Notes: a model not told the origin generated them from the sequence alone. DNA of 64,000 bases from an uncultured Lachnospiraceae bacterium (GCA_910588655.1 CAJUPJ010000011.1:26391-90390), one strand, 5' to 3'. Positions 8,016 through 17,820 are shown, counted from the stretch's first letter. Numbers and translations are program-made.

Positions 8016-8654
8016 ATGGAGGATGATATAAAAGAATTTGGCTGTAAAAGGCTGGAAAACGCAGAAACAGGAAAAACTATACAGCTTATTTCTGTTATAG
8101 GTGAAATAGAAGGGCATGAGTGTGCAGGTAATAACACAAAAACTACAAAATATGAACATATGCTGCCACTGCTTGCCTCCCTTGAACATGACACATCTGT
8201 TAATGGTATTCTTTTTATGATTAATACAATAGGTGGTGATGTTTCATGCGGGCTTGCCCTTGCAGAACTTATTGCATCTATGTCAAAGCCGACAGTTGCA
8301 CTTGTTATGGGTGACAGCCATTCTATTGGCGTGCCGCTTTCTGTTGCTGCTGACTATACTTTTATTGCACCATCTGCCACGGTTATTATACACCCTGTAA
8401 GGCTTAATGGCATGGTTCTTGGTGCTCCGCAGACTTACGAATATTTTAAACTTATACAGGAAAGAATTACTACTTTTATTTCAAACCATTCAGATGCTGC
8501 GAAAGAAGATATAGAAAAATGGATGGTTGCACCAGGAATACTTACACGTGACCTTGGTACAATCCTGGTAGGCCAGGAAGCGGTTGACAGGGGGCTTTTC
8601 CAGAGTACTGGCGGTATCTCTGATGCAATTTTAAAGCTGGAAGAAATGATGTAG
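8016..8654 (+). CDS. ClpP/TepA-like serine protease family protein
   Basis: A 212-residue protein of the ClpP/crotonase fold, closest to the B. subtilis TepA (YmfB) type, a cytoplasmic protease that Firmicutes often keep near translation or sporulation genes. Visible blocks are NGILFMINTIGGDVSCGLAL (the GG-x-V substrate-binding loop), ALVMGDSHSIGVPLSVAAD (Ser at the ClpP nucleophile position) and ATVIIHPVR (His at the catalytic position). I start at 8016 because GGAGG lies 7 bases upstream; the open frame extends to 7920 without a binding site. It is a single gene with a terminator right after it, convergent with the kinase gene. Confidence 0.85.
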   Translation: MEDDIKEFGCKRLENAETGKTIQLISVIGEIEGHECAGNNTKTTKYEHMLPLLASLEHDTSVNGILFMINTIGGDVSCGLALAELIASMSKPTVALVMGDSHSIGVPLSVAADYTFIAPSATVIIHPVRLNGMVLGAPQTYEYFKLIQERITTFISNHSDAAKEDIEKWMVAPGILTRDLGTILVGQEAVDRGLFQSTGGISDAILKLEEMM

Positions 8655-8660
8655 GCTGGC

Positions 8661-8689
8661 TGCCCTGGCATCCTGCGCCTGCCAGGGCA
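8661..8689 (+). terminator. Terminator between the TepA-like gene and the convergent kinase
   Basis: TGCCCTGGCA (8661-8670) and TGCCAGGGCA (8680-8689) form a perfect 10-base-pair stem, followed by TATATTTTTATT on the plus strand. It lies 7 bases after the stop of the TepA-like gene and 8 bases before the 3' end of the kinase gene. Confidence 0.85.
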
Positions 8690-8696
8690 TATATTT

Positions 8697-11213
8697 TTAT
8701 TCTATTGCTGGTACTCTTGGAAATTCCAGTATTACCTTAAATAAGTCACCATCTACATGCAGTTCCAGGCTGCCACCCATAATCTCTGTAAGGTTTTTGG
8801 CTATTGAAAGCCCTAATCCGCTCCCCTCTGTATGGCGTGATGCATCACCACGCACAAATCTTTCCATAAGCTCACTGCTGGATATATTTAACTGGTAATT
8901 TGATGTATTACGGAAAATAATTATTGCTTTATTATCTGCGGCCTCAATATTTATATAAACCCTTGTGCCAGGCTGCCCATATTTGTATATATTATTCATA
9001 AGGTTATCAAATATCCTCCATATATGCCTGTTGTCAGCCATTATAAATATATTCTCTAAAGATTTGTTTATTACAAGCACAAGCTGTCTGCTGTCCATTT
9101 TCTCCTCAAATTCACCAAGCGTCTGTGTAAGAAGAATATTTATATCACATAATTCCATTTCTACAGTAACATTTCCTGTTGAAGTTTTTGATACCTCCAT
9201 TAAATCTTCAATAAGTTTTTTGAGCCTTGCGGACTGGCGCTCTAATACCTCAATATATTCCTCTGCTTCTGGCTGTTTTATATTCTCCTTTTTAAGAAGA
9301 CCTGTATAATTAATAATTGAAGTAAGCGGTGTTTTTATATCATGTGAAACATTTGTAACAAGTTCTGTTTTAAAACGTTCACTTTTTATTTTTTCTTCAA
9401 CTGCAAATGCCATTCCCTCACCTATCTGGTTAAGGTAATCACCATGCTTTTTAAACTCCCATGCCATCTTTGAAGTGTCAACCTTGCTTTCAAGGTTTCC
9501 TTCAGCCATTCTTCTGGCATGCAGCTGCAATGCCTCCATCTGCATAACCACCTTTAATATAACATAATCTAATGCCACACAGGCAGCAATAATAATAAAA
9601 AATATTGTATAATTTTTTAAACCATTTAATATAAAACCAGACAGTAAAAGCATATTAAAAATAAAAAGCATAAAGGACGTTTTTATAAACAATGAAGTAT
9701 TTTTTTCTGCTTTATTATAGACATCCTTTAACGGGATAACAGCTCTGTTTAATATATTACATAAAAAGTATACTAATGTACTTTTGAAAAATATGCCCGC
9801 ACCCAGCCGGCAGCTTGCTTCAAGACAAAACATTATAAAAAGGAAAATACATGACATAAACCATATACATGCAAATACACATATCATAAATAGCATTTTA
9901 AGTTCTGTAACATACTGCAAAGACCGCCATAATAAATCCATCCCGGTTTTTATATCCAGCACAAGTAATAATACAATTACTGCTGTATATATTAAAAAAG
10001 GAATATGGTGGAACATATTATTTATTACCTTTTCCTTGTTTTTATACGTGTAACTTGTGTAACAGCATGATATAAGCGCTACAATAAATATTACTGCTGA
10101 AATAACAGCAGTTACAGCTATTGTATAGCGTATATTATATAAAAATTTTATAAGCCTTTTCTGTGAATAAAACAAATCATCTGCTTCTTTATCAAGGGGC
10201 ATGCTAACATTAGATACAACTGCATAGATATCTTTATGTCCAGCATCCTTTATCTCATATGAAACAATAATATCAAGATAATCAAGTTTCTCTGTTCCAT
10301 CTGGAATATCTGTATAAGCCCCCGGGTCTTCCCGGACAAATGACAAATATTGGTTTTTTTCTTCCCAGTTAAATAATTTTATGCTATTGCCCTGTATTCC
10401 AGTCTGTATAGCTTCCGGATTAAAGGAAACATCATTAATTAATATACTGTCCCAGCTGCTATATTTTGAAGTATCAGGAACTATATTATACATCCACGGA
10501 CATCTGTAGAAAAGTTTTCCATCCTTTCCAGTTACTAATTCATATACTACATAATCTTTTGTATCTGAAATATATCCCTGTTTTTTTAATATTTTATAAT
10601 CCCCGCTGCCCAGGCTTGACGCTGGTATTCCAATACTATATGCAGGAAAAGCATAATTTCCTGTTTCCAGGTAAAATATACCATCCATATAAAATATCCT
10701 TTTAACATACTCTTCTACTGTATTAATACCATTATGTATTACAGGTTCACCACCATCATCAAAAAGGCTGTTAAAAAGACTGACTGGCTGGTTTTTAATC
10801 TTTTCATTCCTGTCAAAAAATTTACAGTTATTATAATAAAATTCATCTGGTAATGTTGGATAAGTCCCAAGGTTTGTATAAACAATATTCCTGTCATTGT
10901 TAACTACTTCTGCATTCGCTTTACTGCTAATATCCTCATCAGGGTTTACTCCTTTTACAATAACATACTGCAGGTTGGAATTTTCCATACATCCAGGATT
11001 ATCCTGCCCTGCCATATTTTCAAAAATATATCTTGAATAAAGCCCTGCAAGGTTTTTCCTGCCGTTATTTATTACCTCATTTAATTCATTATTATACATG
11101 CCTGCGGAAGATACAATTACCATTCCAGTTATAGAAGCGGCACATACACAGCCAGATACCATTGCCGCTAATATTAACATGTGCTTTAACAGATTTGATA
11201 TTACTTTTTTCAT
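8697..11213 (-). CDS. Membrane sensor histidine kinase (VanS-like)
   Basis: About 838 residues. There is an N-terminal membrane segment (about residues 8-38), a long extracellular sensor of about 320 residues without a domain I recognise, then five to six membrane helices (about 360-560), a HAMP-like stretch, the phosphoacceptor box NVSHDIKTPLTSI and a HATPase domain with GSGLGLSIAK. It starts 27 bases after the end of the response regulator gene and is clearly its partner. I chose the ATG at 11213 because AGGGG lies 6 bases before it; an ATG at 11240 abuts the regulator stop but has no binding site. The signal is unknown; the multi-helix layout after a large ectodomain is uncommon for plain VanS proteins. 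Confidence 0.85.
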   Translation of the reverse strand: MKKVISNLLKHMLILAAMVSGCVCAASITGMVIVSSAGMYNNELNEVINNGRKNLAGLYSRYIFENMAGQDNPGCMENSNLQYVIVKGVNPDEDISSKANAEVVNNDRNIVYTNLGTYPTLPDEFYYNNCKFFDRNEKIKNQPVSLFNSLFDDGGEPVIHNGINTVEEYVKRIFYMDGIFYLETGNYAFPAYSIGIPASSLGSGDYKILKKQGYISDTKDYVVYELVTGKDGKLFYRCPWMYNIVPDTSKYSSWDSILINDVSFNPEAIQTGIQGNSIKLFNWEEKNQYLSFVREDPGAYTDIPDGTEKLDYLDIIVSYEIKDAGHKDIYAVVSNVSMPLDKEADDLFYSQKRLIKFLYNIRYTIAVTAVISAVIFIVALISCCYTSYTYKNKEKVINNMFHHIPFLIYTAVIVLLLVLDIKTGMDLLWRSLQYVTELKMLFMICVFACIWFMSCIFLFIMFCLEASCRLGAGIFFKSTLVYFLCNILNRAVIPLKDVYNKAEKNTSLFIKTSFMLFIFNMLLLSGFILNGLKNYTIFFIIIAACVALDYVILKVVMQMEALQLHARRMAEGNLESKVDTSKMAWEFKKHGDYLNQIGEGMAFAVEEKIKSERFKTELVTNVSHDIKTPLTSIINYTGLLKKENIKQPEAEEYIEVLERQSARLKKLIEDLMEVSKTSTGNVTVEMELCDINILLTQTLGEFEEKMDSRQLVLVINKSLENIFIMADNRHIWRIFDNLMNNIYKYGQPGTRVYINIEAADNKAIIIFRNTSNYQLNISSSELMERFVRGDASRHTEGSGLGLSIAKNLTEIMGGSLELHVDGDLFKVILEFPRVPAIE

Positions 11214-11240
11214 ATAAAACCCCTGCTTTCTAAAAAACAT

Positions 11241-11945
11241 TTAGTTACTTTTATTACCGCCATCTTCCATTTTATATCCGCGTCCCCATACAGCTATAAG
11301 ATATCTGGGATTTGCAGGGTCATATTCTATCTTTTCCCTTAAATGCCTTATATGTACTGCAACTGTATTTTCAGTACCAAAAGGCTCGTCCTTCCACACT
11401 TTCTGGTATATCTTCTGTGGCGAAAATGCCTCCCCTGGGTTCTGCATCAGGAATTTTAATATATCATATTCTGTTTTCGTAAGCTGGACAGGCTCTCCGT
11501 CCAGAGTAACTTCCTTTGCCTTATCATTCAGGGACAATCCTCCCATTACAATTAGTTCATCATGGATATTTCCCCCGCCAAGTTTAAAATATCTTCTAAG
11601 CTGTGACTTTACCCTTGCCTGTAATTCAACAGGGTTAAAAGGTTTGGTTACATAATCATCCGCACCTATATTAAGTCCAAGTACCTTGTCGGCATCCTCC
11701 CCCTTTGCAGTAAGGAAAATAACTGGAACATTGCTGGCCTGCCTTATCCTGGAAATTGTTTCTATACCGTCCATTCCTGGCATCATTATATCCAGCAGTA
11801 CAAGATGTATCTCCTCGCGTTCAATAATGGAAACTGCTTCTTTCCCATTATATGCTTTATATGTTTTATAGCCATCCGCTTTTAAATATATTTCCAGTGC
11901 AGAAACTATATCTTTTTCATCATCACAAATTAAAATATGGTACAT
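11241..11945 (-). CDS. OmpR/PhoB-family response regulator
   Basis: A 234-residue regulator with a receiver domain (residues 1-115: HILICDDEKD acidic pocket, phospho-acceptor Asp in LLDIMMPGMDG, Thr in FLTAK, Lys in YVTKPF) and a C-terminal winged helix (LTKTEYDILKFLMQNPGEAF, then 'TENTVAVHIRHLREKI'). It is followed directly by its kinase gene, so the two form one operon. The start was set at the ATG at 11945 (MYHILICDD); the frame stays open to 11975 and a start there cannot be excluded. The target genes are unknown. Confidence 0.93.
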   Translation of the reverse strand: MYHILICDDEKDIVSALEIYLKADGYKTYKAYNGKEAVSIIEREEIHLVLLDIMMPGMDGIETISRIRQASNVPVIFLTAKGEDADKVLGLNIGADDYVTKPFNPVELQARVKSQLRRYFKLGGGNIHDELIVMGGLSLNDKAKEVTLDGEPVQLTKTEYDILKFLMQNPGEAFSPQKIYQKVWKDEPFGTENTVAVHIRHLREKIEYDPANPRYLIAVWGRGYKMEDGGNKSN

Positions 11946-12100
11946 ATATAATCCCATGCCTTTCTTCTGCAGCAAAAACCTTTTGTGCAGGTAATATTTT
12001 ATATCTTTAATATTGTATGAAAATAAAGATTAAGTTTCAATATGGAAAAAGGTTAAGATTTGTTTAATTTTTCAAAATGCCATTTGTACAGCTTCCAGCA

Positions 12101-12141
12101 AATCAAAAAGCCGCTTTTTACTATAAAGCGGCTTTTTGATT
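12101..12141. terminator. Terminator after the soluble hybrid kinase
   Basis: AATCAAAAAGCCGCTTT (12101-12117) pairs perfectly with the segment 12125-12141, a 17-base-pair stem with a 7-base loop. The A- and T-rich ends make it work in both directions; it lies 10 bases past the 3' end of the minus-strand kinase gene. Confidence 0.85.
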
Positions 12142-12150
12142 TTTTCAATA

Positions 12151-13311
12151 TTATTTATATTTTTTATTATTGCTGTACTCTGTTATTTTCTCTATAAGTT
12201 CATCCAGGTTTACTGGCTTAATTAAATGCCCGTCCATGCCAGCTTCCTTGCATCTGGCAATATCATCCTTAAAAACATTGCCAGTCATTGCAAATATTAA
12301 AACCCTTGAAGCATCCTCCCTGTCCAGTGAACGTATATGTTTTGTTGCTTCCAGACCATTCATTACGGGCATTGTTACATCCATCAGTATTGCATCATAG
12401 AAATCCAGTTCTGAATCCATAAATATTTCAACTGCACTTCTGCCATTAAGTGCCATAGTTGTATATGCACCTCTCTGTTTTAACAGTCCGCATATCACTT
12501 CTGCATTTATATCACTGTCATCAACTACTAAAATTTTTCTGCCATCAAAATTTGCATTTAACTTGTTATTTTCCTTTTTCTTATATGAATTATCTATATC
12601 AAAAGTAACCATAACTTTTGCCGTTGTCCCTCTGCCTTTTTCACTGTTAATTTTGATATCCCCGCCAATCATATCAGCAAACTGTTTAGTAATAGCCATT
12701 CCAAGCCCGTTGCCTGAATATTTAATAGTGTTGTCTGCATTTTCCTGTTTAAATGGCTCAAACATCTCACTAATAAACTCTTCTGACATGCCAATTCCTG
12801 TATCAGAAATAATAAAACCGTATGTCACAGTATTATTGTCATACCTTACTTCTTCTACTTCAAAGCTGATTTTTCCTCCATCATGCGTATATTTAACTGA
12901 ATTTCCAAATAAATTTACTAAAATCTGTTTCAGGTGCAGCTCATCACCACATACCTTCGTTACTGGCAGTACAGGAAAGCATGTAGTAAAATTAATATTC
13001 CTGTTATATAAAATACCTGCAAAAAGACTGGTACATCCATTAATAAATTCTACGATATCAAATGGTTTGTTTATTTTATGCAGGCATCCGCTGTTGTACT
13101 GTACCATATCAAGTACATTATTGGCAATTGATAATAAATAACCTGAAGAACTCTTTATCTTTACAAGACAATCCTCAAGCTTTTCCTTATTGCCAACATT
13201 TTCTAAAGCAATATCTGCCATCCCTATAATGCCGGTAACTGGCATACGGATATCATGCGAAAAGTACGCCAGAAACCTGCTTTCTGCATTAATTATTTCA
13301 TCTGTTTTCAT
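12151..13311 (-). CDS. Soluble hybrid histidine kinase (HisKA-HATPase-REC), no sensor domain
   Basis: A 386-residue protein that begins directly with a HisKA domain (AYFSHDIRMPVTGIIGMA, residues about 14-31), continues with a HATPase (NLFGNSVKYTHDGG, DTGIGM, GNGLGMAI) and ends in a receiver domain (KILVVDDSDIN, phospho-acceptor Asp in ILMDVTMPVMNG, Lys in HLIKPVN). There is no membrane segment and no PAS or other input domain, so its input must come from a partner or from the cytoplasm. It is a monocistronic gene just downstream of the hybrid kinase at 13651-16212, to which it is closely similar in style (both resemble the clostridial 'SHDIRMP/SHDIRTP' kinases). It could feed the Hpt protein at 17347-17694. 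Confidence 0.85.
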   Translation of the reverse strand: MKTDEIINAESRFLAYFSHDIRMPVTGIIGMADIALENVGNKEKLEDCLVKIKSSSGYLLSIANNVLDMVQYNSGCLHKINKPFDIVEFINGCTSLFAGILYNRNINFTTCFPVLPVTKVCGDELHLKQILVNLFGNSVKYTHDGGKISFEVEEVRYDNNTVTYGFIISDTGIGMSEEFISEMFEPFKQENADNTIKYSGNGLGMAITKQFADMIGGDIKINSEKGRGTTAKVMVTFDIDNSYKKKENNKLNANFDGRKILVVDDSDINAEVICGLLKQRGAYTTMALNGRSAVEIFMDSELDFYDAILMDVTMPVMNGLEATKHIRSLDREDASRVLIFAMTGNVFKDDIARCKEAGMDGHLIKPVNLDELIEKITEYSNNKKYK

Positions 13312-13563
13312 TTCTCATTCCCCCATTAATTATCATTAGTTACCCGTTCAGTGCAGAATAAAATAACAATGCTGGCACTATAGTATATACTGTTAACTGC
13401 CACCCTTTTTCAATTCAATTAACACTGTACAACATAATATGCTATACACTGTTTGTATATTATGACGGATTTCAGCAATATTTTCAAGCTATTATGCACA
13501 AATGACACAAGAGAATACATAAATGTTTTTATTTATTATGCTGGCTAATTTTTCTCTTACAAT
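13312..13563. other. Intergenic region before the soluble hybrid kinase
   Basis: I see no gene or strong repeat here. It is AT-rich and should contain the promoter of the minus-strand kinase gene that starts at 13311. Confidence 0.4.
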
Positions 13564-13648
13564 AAAAAAACAGCTATATATAATAAGCTCCAGGTTTATT
13601 ATAAAATCTTATGTAATAACCTTACTGCTTAAAATAGCTGTCTTTTTT
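13564..13648 (-). terminator. Long-loop terminator after the phosphorelay operon
   Basis: Segments 13571-13577 (CAGCTAT, preceded by seven A) and 13634-13640 (ATAGCTG, followed by TCTTTTTT) pair. On the minus strand the structure ends in ATAGCTGTTTTTTT. A small inner stem (AATAA/TTATT) may shorten the 56-base loop. It lies just past the stop of the hybrid kinase gene. Confidence 0.6.
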
Positions 13649-13650
13649 GT

Positions 13651-16212
13651 TTAATCAGTTAAAAATTTGCTAAGTATACGTTTACACTCTTTAATGTCTA
13701 TTGGTTTAGTAATATGCGCATCCATTCCACATTCCATACAATGCCTTGCATCATCTGAAAATGCATCTGCTGTCATAGCAATAATGGGCAGCACATGGTC
13801 TTCACGTTTTAATGCCCTTATAGCCTTTGTAGCATCATAACCATTCATTACTGGCATACGGATATCCATTAATATTGCAGAATAATATCCCAGTTCTGAT
13901 TTTTCAAAAATATCAACACATTCTTTTCCATTGACTGCCCTTTCAAGCTGCATATCAAACTCAGAAAGGATTTCATATGCAATCTCCCAGTTTAAGTCAA
14001 TATCTTCAGCCAAAAGTACATGTTTCCCGCCAAAAGATACCTCCGCTTCTTCATCTGGTATTTGTGTAAATTCCACATCTTCAGTACATGAGTCACTATA
14101 ATGTTTTAAATGGTGGTATAATGTAGATTTAAACAGCGGCTTTGATATAAATCCTTCTATATCGTCTAATGACTCATCTGCCTCCTCTACATCGTTCCAG
14201 TCATATGCTGATATAAGGAATACTGGTATCTTTTTACCAACCCTTTTACGTATCTCCCTTATTGTCTCAATGCCATCCATATAAGGCATTTTCCAGTCTA
14301 CAAGAACAATCCGGTAATCATCATGGTTTTTATTGTGCTCTTCAATCATTTCTATTGCCTTATTACCATCAGTTGTCCATTCAGCATGTGCCCCAAGGTC
14401 TTCAAGGTTTGCTACTGCACTATGGCACAGTCTCTCATCATCATCTACAACAAGTATATTCCAGTCTGGAAGGTGCATATTCTTTTCTTTAACATCTGCT
14501 CTCTGTAAATCAACTGTAATATGGAATGTGCTTCCTTTGCCTGGCTCACTTTCAACCTCTATCGTGCCTCCCATAATGTCAACAATGCTTTTGGTAATTG
14601 CCATTCCAAGGCCTGTTCCAATAATCTTCTGTACTTTTTCCGTTTCTTCCCTTACAAATGAGTCAAAAATCTTTTCCTGGAATTCCTTTGTCATTCCAAT
14701 TCCATTATCTTTTACCATAAAATGCGTTTTTATATAATCATCACCAAGGGCAGACAGTTCCTGCCATACAAAAATATCTATCCTGCCTTCTTCATCAGTA
14801 AATTTTAACGCATTTGACAGAAGATTTAATAATACCTGGTTCAGACGCACACTGTCACAACATACATCCTCTGCCATAACATCATTAATATATATGTCAA
14901 AATTCTGTTTCCTTGCCTTAATCTGCGGTTTAATTATATTGACAATATCGTCCATTGCATCACGTAAGGACATAGGCGCTATATTAAGCGTAAGTTTGCC
15001 ACTTTCAATTTTAGACATATCCAGTACGTCATTAATAAGCCCAAGCAGATGCTTACTGGATAATGTTATCTTTCTTAAGCAGTCCTCCACTTTCATGCTG
15101 TCACCAATATTGCGTACTGCAATTTCTGTCATTCCTACTATAGCATTCATAGGTGTACGTATATCATGGCTCATGCTTGCTAAAAACTCACTTTTTGCCA
15201 TATTTGCATGCAGCGCTTCTTCCCTGGACTTTGCAAGCATATAAACCTGCCTGCGTGTAAACCTGAAATATACAATAAATATGCCTGTAAAAAGCAGTAT
15301 GATAAAAATAATTGATACAATTACAATCATGTTCCTGCTTCCATCCAGTGATGTAATAACATTGCCAAAAAGGTTATGCGGCATAACTGTTACAAGATAC
15401 CAGTTAGAATTATCTGCAATGGAGGAACAGTAAATATGCCGTAACTCGCCATCTGCAACAACTGTTGCAGCATAATCTTCTTTCCTGGACATTGCCTCCT
15501 TTAATTCGTCAATATAATCTTCTGGTGATTTGCCGCCCTTCCCATCAACAATAGATTCCAGCCGTTCAAAGTAACTGTCCCTGTATGCATCCCCGCTCCT
15601 GATTATAAAATCCCCATTGTAATCAACCAGGTGTGTATTTGCATTAGTATCATCTGTATGCCTGAAAAGGATTTGTTCCAGGTTTTCCATTGGTATTGCT
15701 GCAAGCAGGGCAATGCTTTTACCACCTTTAACCATATTGTATTTAACTGATTTCCCAAATACAAATATCTTATCATTCCTTTTGTCATAACCATTTGTTA
15801 TAACATCACCATTAGTTTCAAGGCTCCGTTTTATTGTTTGGTCAGAAACTGTTATATCTTCCCCGTAAATAGTTTCAATCCTGCCATCTTCTGTATAAAA
15901 CCCAAGCCATTCAAAATCCCTGACTTCTGCACTGACCCTCAGTTCTTCTAAAATACTGTCTGTTTCCATATCTGACCCTGGAGGGGTTCTCTGGATTACG
16001 CCTTCTACCTGGTCTATCCTGATATCAGTAATAGCATGGAATTTCTGCTGTATCTGTCCGTTTATCTCTGACATATAAATATCACTAATTTCATTTACAG
16101 AGTCCCTTGTCCTCTGGGACATAAAAACCGTAAGCACAGCAAATATAGCGATACAAACAATAACCATAACTGCAAAACTAAGCCTTAAAAAACGTATGAT
16201 TTTCTTGTCCAT
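13651..16212 (-). CDS. Membrane hybrid histidine kinase with two receiver domains
   Basis: 853 residues. Layout: N-terminal membrane helix (about 9-32), an extracellular Cache-like sensor (about 35-290), a second helix (about 297-320), HisKA with ASMSHDIRTPMNAIVGM, HATPase (NLLSNALKFTDEEG, DNGIGM, GTGLGMAITK), a first receiver (NILVVDDDERL, Asp in VLVDWKMPYMDG) and a second receiver (HVLLAEDIDLN, Asp in ILMDIRMPVMNG). It is the last gene of an operon with a REC-HD-GYP protein and an Hpt protein, so phosphate probably moves kinase-receiver-Hpt-REC of the HD-GYP protein. The ligand is unknown; Cache domains usually bind small metabolites. Confidence 0.9.
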   Translation of the reverse strand: MDKKIIRFLRLSFAVMVIVCIAIFAVLTVFMSQRTRDSVNEISDIYMSEINGQIQQKFHAITDIRIDQVEGVIQRTPPGSDMETDSILEELRVSAEVRDFEWLGFYTEDGRIETIYGEDITVSDQTIKRSLETNGDVITNGYDKRNDKIFVFGKSVKYNMVKGGKSIALLAAIPMENLEQILFRHTDDTNANTHLVDYNGDFIIRSGDAYRDSYFERLESIVDGKGGKSPEDYIDELKEAMSRKEDYAATVVADGELRHIYCSSIADNSNWYLVTVMPHNLFGNVITSLDGSRNMIVIVSIIFIILLFTGIFIVYFRFTRRQVYMLAKSREEALHANMAKSEFLASMSHDIRTPMNAIVGMTEIAVRNIGDSMKVEDCLRKITLSSKHLLGLINDVLDMSKIESGKLTLNIAPMSLRDAMDDIVNIIKPQIKARKQNFDIYINDVMAEDVCCDSVRLNQVLLNLLSNALKFTDEEGRIDIFVWQELSALGDDYIKTHFMVKDNGIGMTKEFQEKIFDSFVREETEKVQKIIGTGLGMAITKSIVDIMGGTIEVESEPGKGSTFHITVDLQRADVKEKNMHLPDWNILVVDDDERLCHSAVANLEDLGAHAEWTTDGNKAIEMIEEHNKNHDDYRIVLVDWKMPYMDGIETIREIRKRVGKKIPVFLISAYDWNDVEEADESLDDIEGFISKPLFKSTLYHHLKHYSDSCTEDVEFTQIPDEEAEVSFGGKHVLLAEDIDLNWEIAYEILSEFDMQLERAVNGKECVDIFEKSELGYYSAILMDIRMPVMNGYDATKAIRALKREDHVLPIIAMTADAFSDDARHCMECGMDAHITKPIDIKECKRILSKFLTD

Positions 16213-16269
16213 TTTATGCCCTTTCCCCTTTAACCCATAAACAGGATGCCTTTACAGAACATCAATTCT

Positions 16270-17295
16270 CTAATGTCTTTCCATTATATTTGCAAATGCT
16301 TTCATGATTTTAGGGTTAAATGTGCCACATTCCCCACCGAATATCATATCTTTTGCTTTCTCACTAGAGAATGCTGCTTTATATACCCTTGGTGATGTAA
16401 GTGCGTCATATACATCCGCCACTGCAACTACCTGTGCCCAGATTGATATTTCATCACCTGCCAGCCCGTCAGGATATCCTTTGCCGTCCCATCTCTCATG
16501 GTGGTGCCTGCATATATCATATCCATAACTGTATACTTCCTGGTCCATAATGGCAGGTATGCTTGAGAGAAGTTCACATCCTTTTACTGTATGCTGCTTC
16601 ATAATCTCAAATTCCTCCTTTGTAAGCCTGCCAGGCTTATTAAGGATACTGTCTGGTATAGCAATTTTACCAACATCATGCAGTACGGCAGATGCAACAA
16701 TTTTATCTATTTCTTCTGGAGGAAGATAATATTCAGGATACATGTTACTTACTTCAGTCATCAGCTCTTCTGTTAATACACAAATCCTCTTTACATGTTC
16801 ACCAGATTCACAGTCCCTGAATTCTATTGCTGTGGCAAGCACTTCAACTGTCGAATGCATAAGTTCGTTTAGACGCTTTGTTTGTTCCCTTACCACACTT
16901 TCAAGCTTCCTTCTGTATTTATACAGTTCAATAATATTGCCAATCCTGCATTTTAAAAACTGTGCTATAAACGGCTTCATAATAACATCAACTGCACCAA
17001 GCCCAAAAGCTTCCAGCAGTATTTCCTGGTCATCAGCAGCCGTAATTAAAAAAACTGGGATATTTTTGATTTTCCCATTTTTATTCATTGTTTTAAGTAC
17101 ATCTATGCCATTTACATCTGGCATAAGCAAATCCAGAAGTACAGCAGATATGTTCTTATTATTGTTAATAATTGAAACAGCTTCTTCACCGCCAGAAGCT
17201 TCTATAATATTATAACTTTCATCAAACATTTCCTTTAGAATAAGCCTGTTAATCTCTACATCATCAACAATAAGTACAGTTCCCCTGTTATCCAT
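16270..17295 (-). CDS. Response regulator with HD-GYP cyclic-di-GMP phosphodiesterase domain
   Basis: 341 residues. The receiver domain (1-120) has the acidic pocket VLIVDDVEIN, phospho-acceptor Asp in LLDLLMPDVNG and Lys in IMKPF. A short coiled linker leads to an HD-GYP domain with ASAVLHDVGKIAIPD and HHHERWDGKGYPDGLAG, so all metal ligands and the GYP motif of active phosphodiesterases are present. I start at the ATG at 17295, with GGAGG 5 bases upstream; a TTG four codons earlier overlaps that site. It stands between the Hpt gene and the hybrid kinase gene, making it the likely output of the phosphorelay. Confidence 0.92.
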   Translation of the reverse strand: MDNRGTVLIVDDVEINRLILKEMFDESYNIIEASGGEEAVSIINNNKNISAVLLDLLMPDVNGIDVLKTMNKNGKIKNIPVFLITAADDQEILLEAFGLGAVDVIMKPFIAQFLKCRIGNIIELYKYRRKLESVVREQTKRLNELMHSTVEVLATAIEFRDCESGEHVKRICVLTEELMTEVSNMYPEYYLPPEEIDKIVASAVLHDVGKIAIPDSILNKPGRLTKEEFEIMKQHTVKGCELLSSIPAIMDQEVYSYGYDICRHHHERWDGKGYPDGLAGDEISIWAQVVAVADVYDALTSPRVYKAAFSSEKAKDMIFGGECGTFNPKIMKAFANIMERH

Positions 17296-17346
17296 TTCAT
17301 CCTCCAATAAATTGTATTATTAATGCATCCATAATAGCTGTTATTT

Positions 17347-17694
17347 CTAGTGGTTTTCTATGCAATTTACTATATTTTCCTGGACAGGGATAAGATTTGC
17401 AAGCGCTTCCCTTGCCTGCTCTGGTTTTCCTTCCCTTAAAAACTGCACAATATCTGAATAACCATTATAAAGCGGTGTAATCGCAAGGTTTCCCGCAACA
17501 CCCTTTAATGCATGTGTCTTTTCTATAGCATCATTTATTTCATCATCACTAAAATCTGGTGAAACAGAATAATCCTTAACCATGCCTGGAAATTTCTTAA
17601 CCAGCTTTTCATAAAGTGAAGCCTTTCCAGCAAGGCTTTTTAATGCCTTGTCTGTATCTACACCAAGTTCTTTTAATTCATCCAAAAATTCCAT
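17347..17694 (-). CDS. Hpt phosphotransfer protein
   Basis: A stand-alone 115-residue histidine phosphotransfer domain. The active His lies in EKTHALKGVAGNLAI (about residues 59-73), the standard Hpt helix motif HxLKGxxxxxG. The protein is a single small helical bundle with no other domain. It is the first gene of the three-gene operon with the REC-HD-GYP protein (51 bases downstream) and the dual-receiver hybrid kinase, so it should shuttle phosphate between them. Confidence 0.9.
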   Translation of the reverse strand: MEFLDELKELGVDTDKALKSLAGKASLYEKLVKKFPGMVKDYSVSPDFSDDEINDAIEKTHALKGVAGNLAITPLYNGYSDIVQFLREGKPEQAREALANLIPVQENIVNCIENH

Positions 17695-17792
17695 AAATAA
17701 CCTCCAGGTAATAATTTATATTTTAGTACATTAGCCAATATTCTTATTATAATCTAAGAGTACATATTTTTCAATAGCGTTATGGGATAAAA

Positions 17793-17820
17793 TGCCACAA
17801 TCCCTTTAAGGACTGTGGCA
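17793..17820 (-). terminator. Terminator after the chemoreceptor gene
   Basis: TGCCACAATCC (17793-17803) and GGACTGTGGCA (17810-17820) pair with a single mismatch, 38 bases beyond the stop of the chemoreceptor gene. On the minus strand the stem is followed by TTTTATCC. Confidence 0.7.

Noticed and set aside
12563..13141. A 192-codon open frame on the plus strand
   Set aside because: It is antisense to the soluble hybrid kinase and has no binding site or recognisable motif.
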